Made by a program: the position numbers and the translations under genes. Source: Nautilus pompilius (taxonomy: Eukaryota; Mollusca; Cephalopoda; Nautilida; Nautilidae). From it: a DNA stretch of 64,000 bases. The notes beneath the pieces were generated by a model, which saw only the letters and a program-made list of their open reading frames with translations, was not told the DNA's origin and did not search any database. Positions 36,799 through 48,705 of the stretch are shown here, piece by piece. The stretch's first letter is position 1; every line of letters starts with the position of its first letter. Location: positions 1,145,001 through 1,209,000 of the forward strand of contig JACATO010002134.1 of assembly GCA_018389105.1 (NCBI GenBank), given 5' to 3'.

Positions 36799-37869
36799 TT
36801 TTTAGCAGTTTGATAGTGTTTATCAATTGCTTCATAAAATTATATGCTTTTCTTCCTTGTGACTTGATTAAAATGAAACTTGATAAAGAGAAATTTCAAA
36901 ATTAAATAAAAAATTGTATTTGAAAGTAATCTTACTGCTATCACTGACAAGCCATTAGAAAATGAAGAGTAATATTATTTCTTTAAATTGACTTCTTGAT
37001 AATTTGGTAATATTGTCAAGCTGACACAATTTTCTTGAGAGAATCCATTAAATGATTTGATGGTCATTGTGGCATGATGGATATTAGTCAATCTCAGTGC
37101 AGTTATTTCAACCAAAAAATTTTGGTGCCTTTCTGGCCATATTCATTAACACCAAACCAGAAATAGTAGGAACAGCTATACATGTAATATTTGTGATGGA
37201 GAGTGATACTAATAATGGATATGTAAGTCAGGTTTTTGAAAGATGGAATTGTTAAATAAATAAAATCACTTGGAAATACCAGATAAAAGGCTTAAATATT
37301 TTTTTGGTATTAAGTAATAATATTAGTCACATCTAAACAATAAACCATTTGGATTTATGTAAACACTTACTGATAATGGCATAACATTTGTACACAACAA
37401 AGCATTGACATTCATCAAATGGATATCCATGGTTGACTACAAATTTAAGCCATGGCAACAAAATATCTGACTGACTTTAATGTTGTTGTCATGATCATTA
37501 TCCATCTTATGCTTCAAATTAAAGTCTAATTGTGATAATGAAGAATCCAGCAAACTCAAGAGTGCACCTACTCGACTAAAATTATTAAACGTATTAAGAA
37601 GTCGTGGAATGACTCAAATAGCACAAATGACTTAGCACACAGTTCAGTAATCCAAATAATTTTTTTTTTAAATGTCCAAAAAAGGAAAGGAAAAAATTCA
37701 ATTGATAGTACAGAAAGTAAAAATTGTAGAGTAAAATCAGCCAACTATTGGTACAGTGGAGTCAATACTGAATCAATTTATTGAATCTCATTGTCATTAC
37801 TTTTGATACTAAGTCCTCACTGAAAAAAATTCTTAATGGATAGTGCTCAATGGAGACCCAGTGCTATTT

Positions 37870-38170
37870 ACTGCTAGAAAAGTTTTAATCTTCCTGGTTG
37901 TGGTATCTGTCCAGTTGTTGCTGGCTCTGCCTACCTGGTCTATGCTGCATAGTACTTCATCTCCTTAGCCATGTCATGGATGAAATCTTCCAGTACCAAT
38001 TCATAGAATTTCACTGGGCTGGCAGCATCATTCATCAATCTTTGGACTGGCAGACTATGAAAACACAGAAAACAAGGGGGCACTGACCAGGTGCAGATAA
38101 CCCAATTTCTGCTCAATAACCTCACACTCATTCTCTACTTGTGATGTCTCTCCTCCACTTTCCAGTCAAT
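37870..38170 (-). pseudogene. piggyBac-like transposase, N-terminal fragment (tentative)
   Basis: On the minus strand a frame reads LMNDAASPVKFYELVLEDFI then HDMAKEMKYYAA (about 37,945-38,050) before a stop. The spacing of FYELVLEDFIHDMAKEMKYYA resembles the start of the piggyBac transposase domain, which begins with a Phe-rich helix ending in an 'ET-NRYA'-like segment. The following 800 bases on the minus strand hold only scattered similarity. It is in the opposite orientation to the C-terminal piggyBac fragment 1.7 kb away, so it is either another insertion or an inversion product. Confidence 0.38.
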
Positions 38171-38199
38171 GCCCAACCGTTTTCAGGCATTCAGAATAT

Positions 38200-40990
38200 T
38201 TGATACAAAAGTTGATTTTGATGGTGCTGAGCAGGAAAGGTGGTAAACCAGTCATGTTAATAAACCTTATCAGTTTTGATTTATAACTTTTCTATTATGA
38301 AAAAATCTTTTTAAAAGTATGTTTTATTTTGTTTAATTTCTACAGACAATGCTGCTTTAATTTTTAGCGTTATTTATTTATTATTAGGTTACATATGTTT
38401 TAAGGTTAAAATTCTTTGAAAATCTTTCTTATTTCCATCATTTTGTAAAATTGGCCTTGATTGATGTTGCTATACTTTTGAGTTCAACAGTATAAATGGC
38501 TGACTGATCATACGCTTTATTTTTATATGAAAAATCAGCTTTTAATTTAATAACTTTAATAAACTTCAGCTACAATTTCTAAAAAACAAATTATAGTTAT
38601 TTTGCAAATTTTTTTTTTTTTTTCATTTAGTTTATACATTTTATTCCATTCAGTTTTACTTGCAAAATATTGACTTTTTCAGAGTCTTGAAAAGGTTTTG
38701 AATTTGAGTGGTTATCTTGAAAAGTCCTTAAATCTGTAAACAACCTGGAAAAATCCTTGAATTTTCTTATCTATTGATTCCCTAGAATAAAACTTGGGAA
38801 AATTGATCATTAAAAGAATCAAATATGACAGCAAAAACAACCAAATGAAATAAAACGGTCAAAAAGTAAATAGAAATCTAGCACAGGCCAAAGCCTGGCT
38901 TTCATACCAGATAATTATGTTGGAAGGCCATCCATGTGCAACTTTCTGCAAGGTTAATTTTTTTCACTTGCAATTGCATGATAGTTATTCTTTCTGTGCT
39001 AATGAAGCTATCGGAACAAACAGTTGTTGTTGTTGTTGTTGCTGCTTTCACTTTCCCATAGACATGGGTGCATGACACTGGAAACTATGACCAGCATGCA
39101 ACTTCTCAGTGTGCTTTGACCTCTCTCTTTTTTCTAGATGTGACAGGAAAAACTAACATTGTATCAACAATATGGTAGACCAGTTTAAGAAAATTAGATT
39201 TTTATAATACCAGATAGATTGACTCATCTACTTTTGATTGATGATGCATTTGAGTTTTACTGGGTCAGAGAATTTAAAGGAGACAGATAAGGCTAACTGT
39301 GCATTCATTGGTTGTTGACTACAATTCTCCAGTATAAAACATATTATAATTATAATGAAATCTTTAAATATTTTCATAATCTGATTATTGAATATTTTAG
39401 TGAAACAATCTACAACTTGATACAAAGCATACTGTATGTGCTGCAACAAATTTAACATTTAAGGAAATCCTTGCTAATTCTGACTCATATACAAGAAGAA
39501 ATGGCTTTAGTATATGGTATAGTGTATAACATTGGCATAATTTAATTAAAAAAAAAAAAACATTAATGTTTTAATTACATGCACTATATTTATGTTTCTT
39601 ATCCAGTATGGATCTAAAAGTTTAGGGTTTTTATCATTATTAATGTATTATAACATGCCTCCTAATTTTGTGGTCCTTAAAATTTACAATTTGTTCTTGA
39701 AAAATCTGAATTTTAGTTGGCCAACTCTGTTCAAATGCTGTTTTACACTTTTCTTGTTTTTGAAGGGAAGAAAATATGCAGGTAATTTGGGAGTCAGATG
39801 GTTATGTATATATATATAACCAAAAAACTATATGTTATAAATACACAGGGTGCACAAAACTATTGAAAAAATTTCTTGTGTTACAATGTAGAAAATGCAT
39901 TTTTAATGTAATAAAGGAAATTAAGTATTATTTCAGTTTCTTACAGCATCTTTACTAAACATCCTTTGTGTAGCCATTTCTTGCAAAGATGCAAATGCGG
40001 CAAATGCAATTATAGGATAATAAAGTGGTAAACTTGGATGAATGCATACTTTTCAATATTATTTTAACAGAAGAAATAGATACATCAAAAAAGAAAAAAA
40101 TGCTTACACATGGTATAGTTAGTCATGGCATAATTATACATAAAAGAAAAGTGAAGATTATTTTGGATGATGCAGTAATTTTGGCCATCAGTATATACAT
40201 GCACATTGGTTTTGCTTGTATTTTAAAATGATGATGGATGAGTTGGTGGGTTATTCATTCCATGCCAAATCACCCAGTTATCAGATAGAAACCATCCAGC
40301 ATCACCGACTCCATTGTTCTCTAATTTTGTCCTGGCTTTAGTAACATTTAACTAGACCATACGCAATTTTTCAATTTCATAGGCCAATTATTTCAGTCAG
40401 AATGATCATTTAAACATCATGGGAGAGGGTGAATTATGTAAATTTACACACGTGTGGGATATTGCAAGAACTAATAAAGCTATGCTCATGCCATTTTTTC
40501 GGTATTTATCTATATTTATATTTATTAAAAAATTGTCTTTTTTAAAGATTACTTATCTTTTCCCAGAAAAATTAGCTAAAGATGATATTTTTTGCTAATC
40601 AGGTGAACCACCTCTGATTTTAAGAATTTTTCCTGCCCTAGTAATTGCATCAATTCACCTGAGATTTGTTCTATAACATTGTTCTAACATGTTTTTACAA
40701 ATAAAAATAATAGCAAGATTCTTGACGACATATTGGAAAAAAATAGGGACACACAAAGTTGTCGGAGTCAGATGCTGATGGATGCGATCTTGATAGTGAA
40801 AATAGCCATGTGAGAATACGAAACTCTAAATACGAACCAGTTAAATTTCTATACCCAATTTATATATTTGACTGAAAGCATTACAGTTTTCTAATTTCTT
40901 CAGGCACCATTGTTCCTTAAATATGCCAGTGTTGCTATTCTAAACTGTATCTTTATGCTATGTTTGCAGAATGAACTGTTGCCATGCATA
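38200..40990. other. AT-rich gene-less stretch
   Basis: A (GTT)n run lies at 39,022-39,042. Around 38,680-38,765 the motifs CTTGAAAAG and CCTTGAA recur several times, probably a fragment of an unidentified dispersed repeat. No coding core is recognised. Confidence 0.5.
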
Positions 40991-40992
40991 TA

Positions 40993-41942
40993 TGAGGTGT
41001 AGTCAAAAAGTATCTGACCTTTGGCCAAAAAAACAAGTAATATTAAAAAACTCACCATTTTGATTTAGTCTCCTGCAAAGTATTCGCCTTGGGAGTCTAC
41101 ACACTTCTGCCAGCATTCCTGCCACTGCTGGAAACATTTCTGGAAATCACTTTTTGGGATGCTGTAGAGCTGTGCCATCGAATTTTGCTTAATGTTCTCT
41201 GTTGACTCAAATCTTCTCCCTTTGAGCATTTTTTTTGAGCTTTGGGAATATAGCCAAAAGTCACACGGAGCCAAGTCTGGGGGAGTAGGAAGCCTGACGA
41301 ACAAGTGGTGTGTTATGCTTGGCGAGGAATGCTTGGACGACGTGGGCAGAATGAGCGGGTGCATTGCAACTTTGGTACAAATTTGGCCGACACCCTCCTC
41401 ATGCACAAATCTTCTGTTATAATTGACTGAACTGACCCATGACTGATTCCAACTTCGGCAACAGTCTCCTCAATAGTCACACGATGATTTCATAGACTAT
41501 TCCTCGAACCTTTGCAATCATTTCATCGTTTCTGCTAGTTGATGGTCTGCCACAACGTGACTCACTGTCCACTGAGGTGTGGCCATCTTTGAACCGGTTG
41601 TACCACTCCTTTATCTGTGTTTTTCCCATTGCATCATCTCCAAAGGCCTTCTGAATCTTCTCGATAGTCTGGGCTTGCGTATCACCAAGTTTTTGGCAGA
41701 ATTTGATACAGTATCTTTGCTCAATGCGCTCGGTCATCTTGACTCAGAAAGAAAAATCGCACAGCACACTTCACATCTGTACTTAACGTGTCACTGCAGG
41801 CGACTGGCACAACCTACAGACACGAAAATTTTTGCGCATGCTCAGGAAGGACGTGGCCACCTAATACCCATGTGGATTTTGCTCATGCATTATTATTTTG
41901 TTCAAAAAAATTCAAGGTTGGATACTTTTTGACTACACCTCG
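40993..41942. mobile_element. Internally deleted mariner element
   Basis: The ends are near-perfect inverted repeats: TGAGGTGTAGTCAAAAAGTA on the left and CGAGGTGTAGTCAAAAAGTA read inward from the right. TA lies directly outside each end (40,991-40,992 and 41,943-41,944), the mariner target duplication. The element is 950 bp, whereas complete mariners are about 1.3 kb. The difference is explained by a loss of roughly a third of a kilobase from the middle of the transposase gene. High end identity suggests relatively recent mobility in trans. Confidence 0.95.
41065..41737 (-). pseudogene. mariner transposase with catalytic core deleted
   Basis: From ATG 41,737 the minus strand encodes the helix-turn-helix DNA-binding region (YCIKFCQKLGDTQAQTIEKI, then QIKEWYNRFKDGHTSVDSES and the linker GRPSTS) and the second helix-turn-helix (VTIEETVAEVGISHGSVQSI, in a shifted frame). 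Right after AKFVPKL the sequence jumps, near 41,365-41,372, to NAPAHSAHVVQAFLAKHN. This removes the first catalytic Asp and cuts just at the second. The third Asp block, PPDLAPCDFWL, is kept (near 41,260), followed by the usual C-terminal helices and ECWQKCVDSQGEYFAGD. Frame changes near 41,480 and 41,290 add to the damage. It cannot cut DNA but could be moved by an intact relative. Confidence 0.92.
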
Positions 41943-41944
41943 TA

Positions 41945-44900
41945 TGTAGTAGATACATCAAACAATAATAATTATGGGGATGCTTCACCCTGATAAAGCT
42001 TTGCTAGTTTTTTTCAATATTCTAGTGTGAAAATGCACCCAAAACACATTTGCAAATTTAGATTATTGACCCTGCCCCTCTTATTTAAATGGCAATTTTG
42101 ACTGAAGTAGGCCTATAGAACTAAAAGGAATATTGTATATGATCAAGTTAAATGTTATTAAAAGCCAGGACAAAAGGAGAAAGAATGTGGTAAACTGATA
42201 TGAAATGACTATGGCACAAGTCTAAGATTTCAATGAAAACATATTTTTTTTTTTTAAAAAAAAAGATAATGCAACACAAGAAGAGGATTTAATCTTTAAT
42301 TGGCACTCTGGATGTAATCAAGGTGAAATTTGCCACCAGAGCAAGTATTTATGTCATGGAAAAGAAGTAGGTTCACATTATTACTATTGTGACTCATGGT
42401 GCTCAACCTGGTAGCTGCTCATATATTATAAATGCGGTAATTTTAAGTACCAGCTGGCAGTAATCAGCTCAGAGAAATTTGTGATAAATTCATAACTTGT
42501 CGGAAATGTAAGTGTGAAAATATTATAATTTCAATAGAATTTTTTTAGCTGTTTTGTACTTTATGCACACTAGCCCTTTAAAGTAAGATGTTTTGATAAG
42601 ATAATTCCTTTTTTGATGCAGCATCTAGTTAATTTAAGCTTATTTGGTTATTTCATTTTTGTAGTTTTGTTTTCCTAATTGGAAAATGTAGCTTTGTTTT
42701 GAAGACATAATTATCTTGAAACTTGAAGTTGATGATTTAAAGTTTGTTTTTTTTTACTGTGAAATGAATATTTTGCAGCAGAAAGAAAAGGCAAGAAAGC
42801 TACAGTTACATTTTCATTGATTTTATTCCATGTCATCATTTACTTTTAAAATATTTCTTACAAATTAATTACAAAAATGATTTTATTTTAAGTTCTGTTT
42901 GTTTTGCTTAATTGAAAGGAAAACAGTGTTGCTTAACCATAGCAAAAGAATATTTTGAAGTTTAGCAATAGGCATACATGAAAATATTAATGGATCTATA
43001 TGTATATTTAGTAAGTTGTCTTGTTTTAAAAAGATAAACAAAGAGAAAAAATTGGTATGTTTATTTTCAGTTTTAAATTAAATTGAAAAGCACAAAATGT
43101 GTGGCACAGACTTGTTTTCTAGTATTTTCATGTTTTTCTTTGGAATTGTACTATTGTAATAAATCCCGGAGATTTCCATATTACCAGTGATAGTGATTGA
43201 TGTTGAGGCTTTTTGAAGATCACGTGATTTTTTTATCAGAATCAGATGTCACTGTGCAAGTTTCACTTTAGAAACTGTCAAAGGTTTGTGTTAAAGCCAG
43301 AATATATAGCAGACAAGCTAATGATTCCAGATATATGGATACCATTAGGCAAGAGAAGTCTGTCAGTTATGAAGGCTTTTCTGTTATAACTTAAAAAAAA
43401 CAACTAAGATCCACAAAAAGGGAGGCTAACTAATTGCCATACATTAGTATAAGTATATAGTTAGTGAAAATGGTATAGTAATCCTAAAGCATATGTACCA
43501 TAATTTTTTGTTGTTGTTAGTGGATGAATACAGATAGATGCATGGTAGCTTTCTTTAACATAAAACCTATAGATAAACAAATTGAAATAGCTATTTTACC
43601 AACAGTATCCTGTTTATGGGGGTATTTTGTAATAGTATCCTTAGTAAAAAATTTTCTTTGTTAAAAATCTACCATTTGGAAGACCTAGTGATAAAAAGAA
43701 AAAAAAAGTTAAACTTTTGTATATTAAATATTTTATTTTGTTAGACATTTAATGCTTTTTGTTTTTTAAATAAGTTTTAGGTAGATATACATATTTTAAA
43801 AGCTATTACTTTGATATATATATAAGTGCAGATAGTATTGCAGTGAGAAAAGGGAGGAAGGAATGTAATATGGAGCATCTTTAAGGAAGAATTTCTTATT
43901 GTCTTGCTTCTTTTTCACTATTTGTTACTTGTATGTGGTTAAATTTGCCTTATTTAATCTCCTGGCAACAACATGACGCATTGATCCTAGCCTTGATCAG
44001 ATCTATCCATACATCACTCAGATTGCCTTGATTGCTAAGGTGCAGCTTAATCTTCTAGCTGAAAATTTCTTATTGCGGATTAGTGTAAGGCCACTGAATC
44101 TGTTGGTAATGATGAAAAACAGCTTGCTGATGCGCAACTGGTCATTTGAAGAGAGTTTTGGGGAGTATCTCCTGTGTATGATAAGAAGGATTGATTTACT
44201 AGCGGTATTGAAATGCCCTTTGTCTCAGGTCTTGTGGGAATGCTATAGTCTAGCAACAAGATATGTTATTTTCATTTTTAATACATTTTCTCATTATTTA
44301 TATTAAGGTTTTTTAATAGTATTGATAAATAAAATAAAATAAACGGATTGAAATTCCTAGTATATCCTTAAGATAAGCAAATATGAATGCTTAAGAAAAT
44401 GATGTATTAGATGAAGAAATTTATCAGTGCTTTTATTTTATAAAACTGATGAAAGAAGGAAGAAAATGCAAATTGCATTGAATAAGAATGAGTGTATAAT
44501 TCATGTCTTTCGCATAGTGGATATTTTTTTTTTTACAGTGGTTCTGGGAAGATGCAGATCTTTTTTTTACCTTTTCTCACAAAGCTAAGTTGACAATCCT
44601 GCTTTTCTTTTTTCAAACTTACTGCTGTATTTCTCATGTTTTGTAATTAAATTTATTTGAGAAAAAAACTGATGATTTGGTTTAGGAGGGTGCTCACCCC
44701 CAAATCTGCATTTCGCATGTTAATTGCAAATTGTAACAATTCTTCCATTTGATCTAATAGCAAATTTTCAGCATATAAATGCAACGAAAAGTTGAGAGAA
44801 GTCATTGAATCTATTTTCATATTTTCATTTCCTTACATGATAACATTAATAACAGGAACAAGGGCCTTAGGATCTGTATCAAGTGATCTCATCTGTCGTA

Positions 44901-45745
44901 TACCTTTGTTTTTATTGTAAACGATCATATTTAACTAAAAGCAGATACTGTACCAATATTTAAGATGATAACGTGGTTAGACTAACAATGAACAACAACA
45001 ACATACAAATGTAAAAATTAACCCCCTTTTTCCTTTTTTTGAATCTTTCAAAGTCTCATCTCATAACCTCCATTAATAGTATAACTTTGAATTCTTTTTA
45101 AATGCACTGCCTCTAGGTACTTGCTGATAAAAACTCTCTCTCTCAGTCAATAATTTCTGGAAATTTCCAATCAATAAACTGCTTTAAAGTTTAAATAAAT
45201 ATTCTACAGCAGCAGAATGTTGCTGCAAATTACCATTAGAGTGCTCTCTTTCTTCTCTCTCCTTTCCCTTTTCTCTTCTATGACCAGACTCCTAATTTTC
45301 TACAAAATGATTTCCTCTATTATCAAGCCAGTCACAATCCAAACAGGAAATTTTTACAGATTGTACTGAGTTTCTCTGAAGGTTGGGAATCCCAGAAATT
45401 CTATTTTCAATGATAGTCCATTAAAATTGCTTCAGTCTTAAGTCTTACAGGTAGTAAATACTTCAACAAATCTTTTCAAAAGTACCATTTACAAAACACA
45501 GTAAACTTGTCCAATTAAAATTTCAAATATAAAAATGTATAAAAAATGAATTAAGAAATAACCAAATATTTATTTTCCAGGAAAGTTTTGGAAAGTAGTA
45601 AGTATAGATTCTTGTCAACATTATTGCTGTATATTCCAGGAAAAGAGCAAAGAAAAATATAATAATAATACCATAAAACAATTTTACTGCATCATATCAA
45701 AATAACCTAGACTAGTATATTAATTCTTTATACATTTAGTATACT
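41945..45745. other. AT-rich gene-less stretch
   Basis: No transposase core, SINE or RNA gene is recognised. A block of higher GC at about 43,970-44,240 is open for 92 codons on the plus strand and also largely open on the minus strand, without a domain I know; it may be an unidentified repeat fragment. Confidence 0.5.
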
Positions 45746-45748
45746 ATA

Positions 45749-46055
45749 CATCCATGGCCAAAGGTTTTGCAGCATCCTAGAATTTCAAAATTTTGCTTGA
45801 TAAAGTTGAACTGGCTAAATTTGCATAATAATGTTATGGCAATGCATTGTAATTTTCTACATAATGGAAAAATGACCAAAATTGAAAAAATGTGATAATC
45901 TGAAATCTAACATTAACTAGTTTGACTTAATTAGAAGTATTCAAAACAGATGTTTTGAAGTGTTCATTGGTGCACAATGTTAAGTTATAAGCAACTTGAA
46001 GATAGATCTTGTGATTGTAATTTCTAGTGATACAAAACATTTGGCCATCACCATG
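45749..46055. mobile_element. Tc1-type MITE
   Basis: Left end CATCCATGGCCAAAGGTTTT and right end, read inward, CATGGTGATGGCCAAATGTT share the core ATGGCCAAA-GTTTTG followed by CTAGAA. TA flanks both ends (45,747-45,748 and 46,056-46,057). At 307 bp with no frame, it is a miniature non-autonomous Tc1/mariner element. The 'TGGCCAAAAGTTTTG' type end is also known from vertebrate Tc1 families. Confidence 0.75.
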
Positions 46056-46059
46056 TATT

Positions 46060-47525
46060 GTTATTGAAAGCAAAATCATTGTTTAATTTGCTACCAAAAA
46101 AAGTAAAAAGAAAATTTTATCTAGCTTTTCAGAAAATCTTTTTAATATTTTGATATTTTCTACCAAGCACTTTATACTTAAAATCATAAAGAACAAGGAG
46201 TATTGTGTATCCGATTAGTTTGGAATTAATGAATCAGTAAAAGGTTTATAAATGAAAGTAACAAAATTAACAAAAAGATTACATACTTTTAGAAATATTT
46301 CTAATGGTAATTGTAATATATATCTAGGTGACTAGCATATATAACTCTCTCTTTTTTGTGGGTGGGGAAATGAATTAACCCATTCTCTCTTGCTTTGAGC
46401 GAGATGTTCAGTCTCAGATATCTACCTCTTTGAAATTTGTAGACTTCTTGCTACACAAAGACTGAAATAAAAGTACTTTCTAGAAATTCCAGTTGGAGAT
46501 AAGAGAGTTTATTTGAAATAAAGGATTTGAAATTAACAGAAATTTATAATACAATTTTAAAAATTGTAATAAATATCTAGCCTCTTAATATTTTATAGTT
46601 TACTAATAACTGACCTACTGCACTATACACCAACCATGTGTTATTTAATTATGATTTTAGTATTAAATATAAAAACCAATGTTAATTGCACAATCTGCAA
46701 AAAACAGAGAGAAGGAACAGTTAAAATGTTTGACAAAAAAGAAACCACATCTTTCTTGTATTATTGATGTACATAATGAAAAGAAGTTAATTTATAAGGC
46801 AGAACTCTAGACTGTTTTACTTTCATCTGGAAGTTAAATTAGTATTTTTTTATGTCTTAAGTTTTTGTTTTATTGTTTATATGTCAGCACATGTATAATG
46901 AAATTTTTTTACAAAGCACTGTTATGAAACAGTGCCTACAGAGTGCCATAGTTTCTGTTCTTTGAAGGAAGTGATAAAGCATGATCCAGCATCTAATGGG
47001 GTCCTTTAGCAATAACAACAAACAAATGAGTTATATTTATTGGATAATGACCATATCTCATTGTAATGTATATTTATTAATAGCTCACTTATCCTGTAAA
47101 CTTTTCTTTTCTATTGCAGCTGTAATAAGAATTGTGACTTTGTCAGTGTTTCGTTCCAAACTGTAATTCAGAATATCTGAGGTCCATTCTACATAAAACA
47201 GCAACAACAAGAAAGTCAATGTAAGCAGTTTCTTTCATGGCTGCTAGTCAACAACCAATAAAAATACCAAAAACAGCAAATATCTAGTTGGAACAAATAA
47301 TTTTGGGAAGAGAGAAACTATGATTTTCATTCTTGTTATTTTAGTTTTGTTATACCATTTGTTTTAATCTATGGTTATTTTTACTAATGTATGAAACATC
47401 AGCTTTATCTGATAAATTTTTCATTTAATGTTAAAGAATTTCTTTTTTTTTAAACTTTATTCTTCTCTGATAGAATGTGTAGCTTTACTAGCAAACGTGC
47501 TGATGGCAAAAAAGGTCAGACAAAG
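46060..47525. other. AT-rich gene-less stretch
   Basis: No coding core or repeat structure that I can support. Confidence 0.6.
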
Positions 47526-47529
47526 TGAC

Positions 47530-47860
47530 ACAGTATGTTCATCGTATGTCAGGAGACCTCCAATGTATGTGAGCAGCCTCTTTTCCAGTGCAAAACTATA
47601 AAAAGGGATGTAGATTAAGGATTCTTCTCATGAGGACTCAGTCAGGATTGGAAGATGGGTGTCTGCTTTAGCAGGGATATTACTTATAGTACCATTCATT
47701 GTTTGGATGTGGGAAGAAACTGGAATACTTGTAGAAAACTCATGTCCCCCCCTGACTATGGAACAAGAGTAAGAAGAAACCATGCAAAGGGGTAATAATG
47801 CTAAGCCAAAGTTTTTCCTGTCTGGTATTCAAACATGGGCAAAATAAAGGTAAGAACTTT
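47530..47860 (-). repeat. tRNA-derived SINE, minus strand
   Basis: Read on the minus strand, a box B-like motif (CCATGTTTGAATACCAG, near 47,830) is followed by AAACTTTGGCTTAGCATTAT, then TTGCATGGTTTCTTCTTACTC, divided here, and CCAGTTTCTTCCCACATCC. The last parts are an eroded form of the 'GTGGGTTTTCTCC...CCGGTTTCCTCCCACA' core common in invertebrate SINEs (family knowledge). Box A is eroded. Confidence 0.6.
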
Positions 47861-47864
47861 AAAA

Positions 47865-48670
47865 AAATTAATCAAAAAAGCATGTTCATTTGTGAAATAG
47901 TAGTAAAGATATTTATGATATCAGACAAATTTTGCTTTGCATTGTAGGAGCATTTAACCTTATTCTCTGTTTTGCCTAATTTGTAAACAGTTGTGGAAAC
48001 TTTTCATTAAATGCTAACTTTTTTTTTCTAAGTTCAGACAGATTGTTCAGGGCCGAAGAGAAGTCTTTTATTTAGTAAAGAATGAGTAAATCAAGAAAAA
48101 AAAATTTTTTTTTTGCTTTTTTATTATCTCTTTTTAATAAAATACATAAATTTCAAAATGGAAATTTAACCAGCATAACAATAGGAATTGTTTTTTTTTT
48201 ATTTTTCTTCTTTAAAATATGTATTGTTTTGATGTATAACTAGAATAGAATATTTTTAAAAATAAACAACAGTACCGGTCACTTTTCTTTAGATATTTCT
48301 TTTATAAAAGGTAACTGACATGCAAATATCTCTCATTTGTATTGTTATTGAACTCTCCCAGAATACATTAGCAGTATATTTGTATGAAAAACGAGGTGCA
48401 TTAAATAAATAAATAAATAAAACAATGCTGTTTATAGAAAATAATTTGTGAATTTGCATCAGCATCCTATTCACTGTACTTGTTCCATCAAGTAGTATAC
48501 TAAGGTATTTGAAAACTGTAATGCTTTGCTCCTTCCTCTCTGTCTGTCTTATTTTCTTTCCTTTATCAACACTTTTCCCGACAAAGAAAAGGCATCTTTA
48601 CAGTTTGGAGGACTTAGTTTCTCTCGCTCTAATTTATGCATGCTTTTTTGTGAACATTTAAGTTACTTGT

Positions 48671-48705
<35 letters not shown>

